Below, piece after piece: positions 8,923 to 16,407 of a DNA stretch of 64,000 nt; position 1 is the stretch's first letter; each line of letters begins with the position of its first letter. Origin of the DNA: Burkholderiales bacterium (GTDB lineage Bacteria > Pseudomonadota > Gammaproteobacteria > Burkholderiales > Burkholderiaceae); NCBI GenBank assembly GCA_021287185.1, contig JAJTAZ010000011.1:280259-344258 (forward strand). Reading direction: 5' to 3'. The notes below the pieces were generated by a model. That model was given only the letters and a program-made list of their open reading frames with translations, searched no databases and was not told where the DNA came from. Position numbers and translations under genes: made by a program.

Positions 8923-10020
8923 TTAAACACTGGCTGGCGTGGTTGGTACTCCATCAAAGGTCAGCCACTGGCGGGTTCTGAAGTCATACAACTGACACAT
9001 ACGCACCGTTCTCCAATACCATTTAAAAGAGAAGGGCTGCACCACAATGCGATTGGGCAACATATCTTCCAAACGCGCCTGAGTCTCTTTAAGTTTGTAC
9101 AAAGGAATGGTCGCATCCAAGTGGTGGGCTGTGTGCTCCATGATGTGGTGCACCAATGCGCCAATTTTGAATGGGAAAGTCAAATGCACGGTGGTGGTAA
9201 CAAATGGGCTGGCAGCCGTCCACTCAGTTTTCACGTCATACCATTTGATTTGCTCGTGGGTGTGGTGCATATAAACCACCAAGCCAATCATTCCATTCCA
9301 GAAAATAAAAGGCACAACAAACGCAGTGAACAAAGCAGACAACACATTCACACCCGCCAAGTACGCACCCAAAACCACCACGGCAATCCACACTGCCGCA
9401 TACGCTGTGACCAAAACATTGTCCCAAAAGAACGCTGGACGGCGTGCTGGCTGGGTTTTTTTGTTTGGCCAAAACATTTTTTTCCACCAAATCTCAACCA
9501 AATAGTACAACCACGCCGACCAACCATTGCGATAAATGCGTTCCATGCGTTGTTGGAAAGGTGTCATCGCCGTAAACTCTTCGCGTGATTTGGGCTCCCA
9601 AACGAAATCCACACCTTTTAAGTTGGTATAACCGTGGTGCATCACGTTGTGCCCCACATCCCACAAGCTATAAGGTGAGAGTGAAGAGAGGAATGCAATA
9701 CGACCCAAAACTTTATTCAAGGTTTTATTGGGCGTATAGGCTTGATGGCAAGCATCATGACCAATGATGAATAAACGCCCAATCCAAAACCCCATCACCA
9801 AACCCGATAACAAACGCAAAGACCAATGCGGTGCAGTGATGGCAAAATACAATAAAAATCCGTAAATGATTAAATCGATGATGAGCAATGTGATTGGGTA
9901 CACATACCCTTTGGTGGATAAATCCAACAACCACGAACGCAAGACCTTGCGTGTCGGTATCGCTTGCCCAGGCTCAATGGGTTGAGCGGGCAATGCAACA
10001 TTCATTTGAGTTTGACTCAT
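8923..10020 (-). CDS. Membrane fatty-acid desaturase
   Basis: A 365-residue di-iron membrane desaturase or hydroxylase, predicted to introduce a double bond into acyl chains in the inner membrane. All three histidine boxes are present: HDACH (88-92), HNVMHH (124-129) and HHIMEHTAHH (291-300). Hydrophobic segments lie at about 42-62, 66-86, 205-225 and 228-252. The open frame extends 65 codons further, but ATG 10020 has a strong GGAGAATATCAC ribosome-binding site and is preferred. The substrate position cannot be judged. A palindromic operator-like site lies upstream (10107-10116). Confidence 0.9.
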   Translation of the reverse strand: MSQTQMNVALPAQPIEPGQAIPTRKVLRSWLLDLSTKGYVYPITLLIIDLIIYGFLLYFAITAPHWSLRLLSGLVMGFWIGRLFIIGHDACHQAYTPNKTLNKVLGRIAFLSSLSPYSLWDVGHNVMHHGYTNLKGVDFVWEPKSREEFTAMTPFQQRMERIYRNGWSAWLYYLVEIWWKKMFWPNKKTQPARRPAFFWDNVLVTAYAAVWIAVVVLGAYLAGVNVLSALFTAFVVPFIFWNGMIGLVVYMHHTHEQIKWYDVKTEWTAASPFVTTTVHLTFPFKIGALVHHIMEHTAHHLDATIPLYKLKETQARLEDMLPNRIVVQPFSFKWYWRTVRMCQLYDFRTRQWLTFDGVPTTPASV

Positions 10021-10063
10021 GTGATATTCTCCTATCGTCAGAACGTCATTTTTGACGGAAAAG

Positions 10064-10069
10064 ACTATA
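10064..10069 (-). promoter_or_regulatory. Possible -10 box for the desaturase gene
   Basis: TATAGT on the minus strand, 44 bases before the desaturase ATG. An inverted repeat CGTCA/TGACG (10044-10057) would form a small hairpin in the leader. The -35 region (TTTAAA/TTAAAT near 10087-10093) is weak. Confidence 0.35.
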
Positions 10070-10106
10070 ACACAGCCAAATATTTGATTTAAAAGTATAA
10101 AACGCA

Positions 10107-10116
10107 CGAACGTTCG
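10107..10116. promoter_or_regulatory. Palindromic operator-like site upstream of the desaturase
   Basis: A perfect 10-bp palindrome CGAACGTTCG, in the context GCACGAACGTTCGGT, lies just upstream of the probable promoter of the desaturase gene and 55 bases from the end of the GDT1 gene. Palindromes of this GAACGTTC type are common operators of TetR-family regulators of fatty-acid genes. No regulator gene is adjacent, so the binding protein is unknown. Confidence 0.45.
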
Positions 10117-10171
10117 GTTTTTGCGGTGCAACATTTTATCCATAACCGAGCGATTTTGTTGCGCCGCACGA

Positions 10172-10741
10172 TTAAAACAACATTTTTGCCAAAGTCCATA
10201 CCCCAATTGCAACAAAAATCACGGCGGCAATGGAATGCACCAGCTTAGTCGGCAAGCGGTCTGCGAAGCGATGACCCAAATAAACAGCGGGTGCATTGGC
10301 CAACATCATACCCAAGGTGGTTCCCAAAACCACCATCAACACCGATTGGTATTGTGCCCCTAAAGCGATGGTTGCGAACTGAGTTTTGTCGCCCATTTCT
10401 GCCAAAAAAAATGCAAAAAGTGTTGCAAAAAACACACCCATTTGCTTTTGCGGCAGCGCAACATCACTTTCATCCAATTTATCGGGAACCAAAATCCATA
10501 AACCCATGGCAATGAACGAAATCCCCATCATCCAATTGAGCGTTTGCGGGGTAAATAAAGTCGCCAACCATGCACCCAATGCGCCTGCCAAGGCGTGATT
10601 GAGCAAGGTTGCCACTAAAATACCGAACACAATGGGCAACGGTTTGCGAAAACGAGCTGCGAGAATGAGGGACAATAACTGAGTTTTATCGCCAATTTCT
10701 GCTAAGGCGACAACACTGGTAGAGACGAGAAACGCTTCCAT
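10172..10741 (-). CDS. GDT1/TMEM165 family (UPF0016) membrane transporter, probable Mn exporter
   Basis: A 189-residue membrane protein made of two homologous halves. Each half has the family motif E-x-G-D-K-T: AEIGDKTQ at 14-21 and AEMGDKTQ at 114-121. About six hydrophobic segments are visible. Bacterial members such as MneA export Mn(II). That role is supported here by a yybP-ykoY riboswitch in the leader. ATG 10741 is preferred over an in-frame start 34 codons upstream because it begins MEAFLVSTSVVALAEIGDK as in the family and has TTGGAG before it; the longer frame would run through the riboswitch platform. Confidence 0.9.
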   Translation of the reverse strand: MEAFLVSTSVVALAEIGDKTQLLSLILAARFRKPLPIVFGILVATLLNHALAGALGAWLATLFTPQTLNWMMGISFIAMGLWILVPDKLDESDVALPQKQMGVFFATLFAFFLAEMGDKTQFATIALGAQYQSVLMVVLGTTLGMMLANAPAVYLGHRFADRLPTKLVHSIAAVIFVAIGVWTLAKMLF

Positions 10742-10770
10742 GAACACTCCAAGCCGGGAAGAAATAAATA

Positions 10771-10810
10771 GACCACACACCACTTCCCAGCCGAAAAGCA
10801 GTGTGTGGTC
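10771..10810 (-). terminator. Expression-platform hairpin of the Mn riboswitch
   Basis: On the minus strand, a 10-bp perfect stem GACCACACAC/GTGTGTGGTC encloses a 20-base loop and is followed by TATTTATTTC. It lies between the riboswitch aptamer and the GDT1 start. Loop bases GCTGGGAAG can also pair with CTTCCCGGC (10753-10761) next to the ribosome-binding site, giving a mutually exclusive fold. It could control termination or translation. Confidence 0.6.
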
Positions 10811-10930
10811 ACAAGTCTTGCCCAACCCGCAGCAACGGGTCACTTATGCCATGCGTTTTTTGCGCAAGTATGTTGACACAAGCATCTTGGATGAATTTTG
10901 AACGAAGAGAGGCTACTCCCTAATGACGGC
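10811..10930 (-). promoter_or_regulatory. yybP-ykoY (manganese) riboswitch aptamer
   Basis: The minus-strand leader of the GDT1 gene carries the conserved pieces of the yybP-ykoY riboswitch in order: TTAGGGAGTAGCC (10911-10922), GTCAACATACTTGCG (10863-10877) and GGCAAGACTTGTGAC near the 3' end (10808-10823). A GTCA/TGAC pairing could close the basal stem. This class binds Mn(II) and turns on Mn exporters such as mntP, alx and UPF0016 genes, which matches the gene downstream. Exact boundaries are approximate. Confidence 0.82.
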
Positions 10931-10970
10931 GCGAATTTTATCACAAGCATCGTACACCCACAAGCGCGAA

Positions 10971-11561
10971 TCATTGCTCATGTGGTTGCAAAGTGATGTT
11001 TAAGCGTTCGGCTTCAACTTCGATTTTCTCTGGCAGCCATTCTTTGCCGGCAAAGCTGAGTTGCTCACGTTTGATAAAGTACACAGGCACATCAACCCCG
11101 ACTTTTTTACCGACCATCATGCCGACCATGCGCCGCGCCAAACCATCAAGCATAGACGGGGCATTGTTTAACTCAAATGAATCGACTGCAAATTCCTTGA
11201 GCACGATTGCTTGCACTTCAGGGTTATACACGGGCACACCTGACATTTGCATTTTGCCGCGCATCACGCCACCCAAAAGCCCCGTCTCGACCACTGCATC
11301 AAATTGTGCACCGATGCGTTGTTTATCGGGCATCAAAATCACTTTCGGATCAGTGGCCACCATACCTTTGTCGTGCATACTCTGAGCAATGTCAGTCCAT
11401 TTTTTGGTCACAGCCGTTTGCAACAAACTTTGATTGACATGGATGGTTTTGGGCGTGGACAAAAAACTGCACGCAGTGAGTATTGAACCCAATACCAACA
11501 TCAGCGCAACCCAACGAACACGTAGCCAACTGGATTTCAAAATAGGTGTTTTCATCTTCAT
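10971..11561 (-). CDS. DUF1439 (YceB-like) lipoprotein
   Basis: A 196-residue lipoprotein of unknown function, similar to E. coli YceB. A basic N-terminus and hydrophobic segment end in the lipobox LTAC (Cys31). The mature part is a DUF1439 domain with [21 protein letters not shown] and [15 protein letters not shown]. The start ATG overlaps the stop of the upstream cysteine-cluster gene (ATGA), so the two are probably translationally coupled. It is the last gene of the long ribBA-to-yceB minus-strand run. No function is assigned. Confidence 0.85.
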   Translation of the reverse strand: MKMKTPILKSSWLRVRWVALMLVLGSILTACSFLSTPKTIHVNQSLLQTAVTKKWTDIAQSMHDKGMVATDPKVILMPDKQRIGAQFDAVVETGLLGGVMRGKMQMSGVPVYNPEVQAIVLKEFAVDSFELNNAPSMLDGLARRMVGMMVGKKVGVDVPVYFIKREQLSFAGKEWLPEKIEVEAERLNITLQPHEQ

Positions 11562-11827
11562 TTCGTTAACAACTCCAATTCATTTAGGTAGTGCAGCGCA
11601 AATTCGCGTGTCTGCACCACATCTTCGTTCTCGCCGCACATCTGCGCGGATGCACGTAAACTGCCGCATACCGCTGGGCGAGTCACCTCACCAAAAATTT
11701 TACAACGCATGTGCGCATCCAATTGAACGCATGGCACACCCGCAGGTTTACCATGTGGCATATCGGGAATCGGGGAAGAAATCGACGGCGCGATGCAACA
11801 CGCACCACAACCCGCCCGACACTCCAT
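11558..11827 (-). CDS. YkgJ family cysteine-cluster protein
   Basis: An 89-residue protein with a cysteine cluster that probably binds zinc or an Fe-S centre: [11 protein letters not shown] gives Cys3, 7, 10 and 11, followed by PCVQLD, MRCKIFG, PAVCGSL and MCGE. The function is unknown. The open frame extends to a TTG at 11854, which would overlap pncC. MECR is the usual start of this family, so ATG 11827 is preferred, although its ribosome-binding site is weak. Its stop overlaps the start of the lipoprotein gene by four bases. Confidence 0.85.
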   Translation of the reverse strand: MECRAGCGACCIAPSISSPIPDMPHGKPAGVPCVQLDAHMRCKIFGEVTRPAVCGSLRASAQMCGENEDVVQTREFALHYLNELELLTK

Positions 11828-11844
11828 GGCTTGTGCGACCACGC

Positions 11845-12408
11845 TCACACCCAACGGGTTACGCGCGAAGCGATTAAATCCTCAGGCACAGTTCGATTTT
11901 TTTGCACATATTCACACAAATAAATCAAGCCTTCAATCGCGCACAGCACCGTTTGCATACGCACCTCAGAGCGATGACCGTCAAATTGCGCTCGATGCGT
12001 GCGTACCTGCGTGTTGCCCACACCATCGCGCCATGCCCATGCGAGCCAGACACAGCCAACAGGTTTGTCCGCCGTACCGCCATCGGGCCCCGCAACGCCA
12101 CTGACCGCTACCGAGCAATCGACATGCATCACACGAAAAACCCCACGCGCCATTTGCGTCACGACCTGCTCGCTCACCGCGCCGTGTTGTAACAACGTAT
12201 CCGCAGACACGCCCAATGCATCTTGTTTGACCCCATTGTTGTATGCCAACACCCCGCCTGCAAACCAATCCGATGCACCCGCCATCTCAGTCAAATAGTA
12301 ACCAATACCACCACCTGTACAAGATTCGGCCGTCGCCATTCGCCAATTGAGGGCGCGCAATTGATCCGCAAGCACAGCAATCTGAGTGGTCATTTCAGTA
12401 TTCATCAT
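11845..12408 (-). CDS. pncC: Nicotinamide-nucleotide amidohydrolase (CinA C-terminal family)
   Basis: PncC deamidates NMN to nicotinate mononucleotide in the pyridine-nucleotide salvage cycle. The 187-residue protein is the stand-alone CinA C-terminal domain, with the signature [20 protein letters not shown] and later [18 protein letters not shown]. There is no N-terminal CinA domain. ATG 12408 (or 12405) lies nine bases after the pgpA stop, so the genes are probably cotranscribed. The order pgpA-pncC is common in betaproteobacteria. Confidence 0.93.
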   Translation of the reverse strand: MMNTEMTTQIAVLADQLRALNWRMATAESCTGGGIGYYLTEMAGASDWFAGGVLAYNNGVKQDALGVSADTLLQHGAVSEQVVTQMARGVFRVMHVDCSVAVSGVAGPDGGTADKPVGCVWLAWAWRDGVGNTQVRTHRAQFDGHRSEVRMQTVLCAIEGLIYLCEYVQKNRTVPEDLIASRVTRWV

Positions 12409-12417
12409 TTTCAGTGT

Positions 12418-12927
12418 TTAAGCCGCAAACCAGCGAAACAGTTGCACACCCATCGAAAACACCAACAACGCATACAAAGCGGCGACCACATCGTCGAGCA
12501 TGACACCCAGACCGCCTTTCCATTTGCTGTCAATCAAGCGAATGGGATAAGGTTTCCAAACATCAAACAAGCGAAACAATGCAAACGCAATCGCTTGTTG
12601 CCAAAACGGCGCAGGCATGACAAACAGCATCACCAACCAAATCGCCCAAATCTCGTCAATTACAATCGACGAATCATCGGGCGAATTTAAATCGCGTCCA
12701 GTCACCGAACACGCCCATACGCCAACAGGAAACATCAGTGCGAGCACAATCACCCATGCCCAAACACCTGTGTACAACCATTGAATTTGGCCTAAAAACA
12801 CAAACAAAATCCAGCCAATGAGCGTGCCCCAAGTACCTGAAGCAGGATGCAGCAAGCCCGAACCCGCACCTTGCGCAATGATGTGCGCTGGGTGAATCAG
12901 CATCCATTGAAATTTAGTTTGTTGCAT
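12418..12927 (-). CDS. pgpA: Phosphatidylglycerophosphatase A
   Basis: An inner-membrane phosphatase that removes phosphate from phosphatidylglycerol-phosphate to give phosphatidylglycerol. The 169-residue protein shows the PgpA motifs: GSGLLHPASGTWGTL near the N-terminus, DDSSIVIDEIWAIW at about 84-97, and GGLGVMLDDVVAALYA near the C-terminus; acidic residues in these segments form the metal site. Three or four hydrophobic segments are visible. It lies between thiL and pncC on the same strand, as in many betaproteobacteria. Confidence 0.94.
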   Translation of the reverse strand: MQQTKFQWMLIHPAHIIAQGAGSGLLHPASGTWGTLIGWILFVFLGQIQWLYTGVWAWVIVLALMFPVGVWACSVTGRDLNSPDDSSIVIDEIWAIWLVMLFVMPAPFWQQAIAFALFRLFDVWKPYPIRLIDSKWKGGLGVMLDDVVAALYALLVFSMGVQLFRWFAA

Positions 12928-12972
12928 GATTGATTTCTCCCGTACAACTCATCGTGTTGTGTGAGCCACACA

Positions 12973-13971
12973 TCAACGCGACGCAAAATGATTAAAGCCC
13001 GTGCTGCGCGCCAATTGTTGCGCAACCTCTGGGGCTCGTGCACTGTGCCAAACAATTTGAGCCACCTGATTCATGGGCGTTATTGTACCGACTCGTGTGA
13101 TAGGAATTGTGAATTTTTGCGCCAAATCGAACAAAGCGGCACGCACCTCGGTGCTCGCAGGCGCGGTAAAACACAATTCATAATCATCGCCCCCTGCAAC
13201 CGCATACTGCCAAGCTTGCCCAACGGGCAACTGCGACAGTACTGAGGACAGGGGTAAAGCGTCACACTCCATCCGCGCTGAAACATTGGACGCGCGTAGA
13301 ATGTGCAATAAATCGCCTGCCAAACCATCCGACACATCCAACATACTGCGCGCCAAACCCGCTTCACGCAATGCGCAACCCAAAGCCACGCGTGGTGTCG
13401 GCATTTCCAAACGCGCACGCACTTTTTCTAAATCACTGTGGGCGGGCATGTTTTGCATTAAATTCAAAGCATACGCTGCATCGCCCAGTGAACCCGTGAC
13501 CCACACATCGTCACCGACCTGCGCACCGTTACGAAAAATTGCTTGACCCGTTGGCACTTGTCCAAAAATGGTGATATTGATAACAATGTTGTCGGACCGC
13601 GTGGTATCGCCACCGATGAGCGGGCAGTCAAACGCATCCGCCAGCGCAAACAACCCTTTTGAAAATTCGCCCAACCATGCCGTATCGACGCGCGGCAAAC
13701 CAATCGACAAAGTAAAGCCCAGAGGTTGCGCACCCATCGCCGCCAAATCCGACAAATTCACGGCGAGCGATTTATGCCCCAATGTAAACGGTGCGACATC
13801 GGCAAAAAAATGCCGCCCTTCGATTAACAAATCACTTGAAACCACGCATTGATGCCCATCCGCAACACGAAACACCGCCGCGTCATCGCCCACACCGACA
13901 TCAATCTGTGGCGTTTTAGAGGGAGAAATGGCGCGTTTGAAATACGCGCCAATCAGGGAAAATTCGTCCAT
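12973..13971 (-). CDS. thiL: Thiamine-monophosphate kinase
   Basis: ThiL phosphorylates thiamine monophosphate to the active cofactor thiamine diphosphate, using ATP. The 332 residues fit the family: MDEFSLIGAYF at the start, DVGVGDDAAVF (metal/ATP site), SSDLLIEGRHFF, LIGGDTTRSDN, and VSDGLAGDLLHIL and AGGDDYELCFTAP further on. It starts 18 bases after nusB and precedes pgpA, so it is part of the riboflavin-nusB-thiamine gene run typical of proteobacteria. The ribosome-binding site is weak. Confidence 0.95.
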   Translation of the reverse strand: MDEFSLIGAYFKRAISPSKTPQIDVGVGDDAAVFRVADGHQCVVSSDLLIEGRHFFADVAPFTLGHKSLAVNLSDLAAMGAQPLGFTLSIGLPRVDTAWLGEFSKGLFALADAFDCPLIGGDTTRSDNIVINITIFGQVPTGQAIFRNGAQVGDDVWVTGSLGDAAYALNLMQNMPAHSDLEKVRARLEMPTPRVALGCALREAGLARSMLDVSDGLAGDLLHILRASNVSARMECDALPLSSVLSQLPVGQAWQYAVAGGDDYELCFTAPASTEVRAALFDLAQKFTIPITRVGTITPMNQVAQIVWHSARAPEVAQQLARSTGFNHFASR

Positions 13972-13989
13972 ACGTGCTGTAATTGAGCA

Positions 13990-14439
13990 TCAGACCTGCG
14001 CTTGAACTTCTATCTCTCGGGTCTGCGTCGCCAATTTATCCAACACCCCATTGACGTATTTAAAGCCATCCGTACCGCCAAAACTTTTGGCGATTTCGAC
14101 CGCTTCATTGATGACGACTTTGTAGGGCACTTCAAGTTGGTTTTGCAACTCATACGCCGCCACGAGCAATATCCCATGCTCAACGGGCGAGAGTTCTGCC
14201 AGCGGTCGGTCGATGTGCGGCGTGATAAGTGTGCGCAAAGCATCGGCATTGCCAATCACGCCCGTGTACAAGGTCGTGAAATACACTTCATCGGCTTTAT
14301 GAAAATCGGGGGTTTCACGGATGTAGGCTTGCGCCGCACCTGCGGTGTCGGTATGCGTACCGGCAGTGCTGGTTATTTGCCACTGATACAGGGCTTGCAC
14401 CACCAATTCACGAGAACGTCTGCGTGCGCTTTTCATCAT
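13990..14439 (-). CDS. nusB: Transcription antitermination factor NusB
   Basis: A 149-residue helical RNA-binding protein that, with NusE (S10), binds boxA in rRNA leaders and prevents premature termination. The start [21 protein letters not shown] and the late [25 protein letters not shown] are characteristic. Its ATG overlaps the ribH stop (AAATGATG), which suggests translational coupling. The ribH-nusB pair is very common in bacteria. Confidence 0.96.
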   Translation of the reverse strand: MMKSARRRSRELVVQALYQWQITSTAGTHTDTAGAAQAYIRETPDFHKADEVYFTTLYTGVIGNADALRTLITPHIDRPLAELSPVEHGILLVAAYELQNQLEVPYKVVINEAVEIAKSFGGTDGFKYVNGVLDKLATQTREIEVQAQV

Positions 14440-14945
14440 TTATCATCCTCTTGTTCGGCCTCATCGACTTCTTCGGTAAAACTCAAAAAGTCGTCCAATG
14501 CCTCATACAAACACGCCATTTCGATGGCCACACGCGCCGCATCCGCACCTTTTTCTGCCATGCGCGCAATGGCCTGCTCGTCATTTTCGCAGGTCAAAAT
14601 CGCGTTGGCAATCGGCATATTGTGGTCTAAACCCACTTTGGTAATGCCTGCGCCCGATTCGTTGCTAACCAAATCAAAATGATAGGTCTCGCCGCGAATC
14701 ACTGCGCCCAATGCGATGAGCGCATCAAATTCTTCTGACTGACAGAGCATCTGCAATGCCAGCGGTACTTCCAATGCACCAGGGACGGTGATAAACAAAA
14801 TATCTTCTTCAGCAACACCTTTGTCCATCAGTTCTTTCACACAGGCGTTGAACAAACCTTCGCCAATGTTTTCGTTAAAACGCGCTTTAACAATGCCAAT
14901 GCGCAAGCCTGTGCCATTAATTTCTGGTTTGAATTCTTCAATCAT
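14436..14945 (-). CDS. ribH: 6,7-dimethyl-8-ribityllumazine synthase
   Basis: RibH condenses 5-amino-6-ribitylamino-uracil with 3,4-dihydroxy-2-butanone 4-phosphate, the penultimate step of riboflavin synthesis. Conserved parts are [41 protein letters not shown] and [15 protein letters not shown]. The C-terminus has an acidic tail of about 15 residues ([12 protein letters not shown]) beyond the usual end. ATG 14945 has an excellent AAGGAG site. RibBA, RibH and RibE are all in this window, though ribE is separated by acnA-fumC. Confidence 0.96.
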   Translation of the reverse strand: MIEEFKPEINGTGLRIGIVKARFNENIGEGLFNACVKELMDKGVAEEDILFITVPGALEVPLALQMLCQSEEFDALIALGAVIRGETYHFDLVSNESGAGITKVGLDHNMPIANAILTCENDEQAIARMAEKGADAARVAIEMACLYEALDDFLSFTEEVDEAEQEDDK

Positions 14946-14979
14946 TTGTAACTCCTTCGTGTATTTGTTGTGATGCTAC

Positions 14980-15073
14980 TGTCATTGCGAGCGATGGGTT
15001 ATCAGCGAAACAATCCAACGATGTCTATTTCAGTTGACGCTGCATGGATTGCGTCGCGGTAAAACCGCTCACA
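14980..15073. repeat. Palindromic REP-like intergenic repeat
   Basis: The ribBA-ribH gap contains an imperfect palindrome of about 95 bases. The left half reads CATTGCGAGCG then GCGAAACAATCCA; the right half, in reverse complement, reads ATTGTGAGCGG then CGACGCAATCCA. This CATTGCGAGCG/CAATCC architecture is seen in dispersed intergenic repeats of many bacteria. A partial copy lies at 20584-20640. Confidence 0.6.
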
Positions 15074-15083
15074 ATAATTGACT

Positions 15084-16247
15084 TTAAACCTGTGTAAACC
15101 CCGTCACTTCCAAGTCAAATCCGCCCATCGACGGCATTTTGCGCGGGCTGCCGAGTAAACTCATGCGTTTCACGCCCACGTCTTTTAAAATTTGCGCGCC
15201 AATCCCATACAAACGCAATTCGCTCACGGTTTTTGCAGGGGCATGTTCGGGCGTGGCCAAACGGGCAAATTGCTCCACCAGTCGTGTACTGTGCTCTTGG
15301 CAATTGAGCAACACCGCCACGCCCACGCCCTGCGCCTGAATGTATTGCAAGGCTTTACTCAAACCAATTGAGTGCGTGGTGTTGTGGGTATCGAGCAAAT
15401 CCAATACCGAAAAAGGCTCATGCACGCGCACGGGCACTACGTCAGCATGCGCGACATCACCATGCACCAAAGCCAAATGCACTTGCTCAGAATTGTGTTC
15501 TTTAAACAGCACCGCGTCAAACTCGCCTGCGGGCGTGCTCATGGTGTACTGCCCGACACGCTCAACCAATTTCTCACGTGCACTGCGGTATTCAATCAAA
15601 TTGGCGATTGTGCCGATTTTGAGTCGATGCTCGCGCGCAAACTTAAGTAAATCAGGCAAACGTGCCATTTCGCCATCGGGATTCATGACTTCACAAATCA
15701 CCGCCGATGGGGTCAATCCTGCCAAGCGCGTCAAATCGCAACCCGCCTCGGTATGGCCTGCGCGCACCAGCACACCGCCATCGCGCGCGCGCAAGGGGAA
15801 AATATGCCCTGGCTGAACGATGTCCTGTGCGCCGAACTGCGGATTGGCGGCCACAGCGATGGTGCGGGCTCGGTCAGATGCCGAAATCCCCGTGGTCACG
15901 CCCTCACGCGCCTCGATTGACACCGTGAAATTCGTGCCATATTGCGTGCCATTTTCACCCGCGCCAACCATCATTGGCAAACCGAGTTCATCGCAACGTG
16001 CTTCGGTCAAACACAAGCACACCAAGCCGCGCGCATGGGTGACCATAAAGTTAATCGCAGCAGGCGTGACGAAATCACTCGCAAGCACCAAATCGCCTTC
16101 GTTTTCGCGGTCTTCTTCATCGACCAGCACCACCATACGCCCTGCTTTGAGTTCAGCAATAATCTCCTCCGTGCTGGCAATACTGGCAGGTTGCATTTTT
16201 TCTGGAATATTGGGATCGATTAACTCGATTTTATCCACGTCCGACAT
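15084..16247 (-). CDS. ribBA: 3,4-dihydroxy-2-butanone-4-phosphate synthase with degenerate GTP cyclohydrolase II domain (RibBA-like)
   Basis: The N-terminal half (to about residue 205) is an intact DHBP synthase, which makes the four-carbon unit for riboflavin from ribulose 5-phosphate: DEEDRENEGDLVLA, TGISASDRART and HTEAGCDLTRLAGL carry the active-site residues. The C-terminal half aligns in order with GTP cyclohydrolase II, but the zinc site (normally C-x10-C-x-C) is replaced by VRVHEPFSVLDLLDT, with no cysteine, so that activity is probably lost (RibBX type). ATG 16247 follows GAAAGAAACGG; an upstream in-frame start at 16301 lacks support. It is the first gene of the run to ribH. Confidence 0.92.
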   Translation of the reverse strand: MSDVDKIELIDPNIPEKMQPASIASTEEIIAELKAGRMVVLVDEEDRENEGDLVLASDFVTPAAINFMVTHARGLVCLCLTEARCDELGLPMMVGAGENGTQYGTNFTVSIEAREGVTTGISASDRARTIAVAANPQFGAQDIVQPGHIFPLRARDGGVLVRAGHTEAGCDLTRLAGLTPSAVICEVMNPDGEMARLPDLLKFAREHRLKIGTIANLIEYRSAREKLVERVGQYTMSTPAGEFDAVLFKEHNSEQVHLALVHGDVAHADVVPVRVHEPFSVLDLLDTHNTTHSIGLSKALQYIQAQGVGVAVLLNCQEHSTRLVEQFARLATPEHAPAKTVSELRLYGIGAQILKDVGVKRMSLLGSPRKMPSMGGFDLEVTGFTQV

Positions 16248-16314
16248 ACCGTTTCTTTCAAATTCAAAAACGCCATTGTACGCGATTTGTCCCCATACCA
16301 TCTAAATTCGACAA

Positions 16315-16344
16315 TTCACGCGCTAAAAACAATTGGCGTACAAT
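16315..16344 (+). promoter_or_regulatory. Probable acnA promoter
   Basis: TTCACG (16315-16320), an 18-base spacer and TACAAT (16339-16344) lie 63 bases before the acnA ATG, in the divergent gap with ribBA. This would drive acnA and fumC. Confidence 0.5.
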
Positions 16345-16407
16345 CAAAACTCTGCCACGTGATTTGAACCCCAATTCACCGCAGGCTACTTCCGAAGGGA
16401 GTACCGT

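Noticed and set aside
16248..16407. FMN riboswitch before ribBA
   Set aside because: The conserved blocks of the RFN element are not present on either strand; the same holds for the ribE leader.
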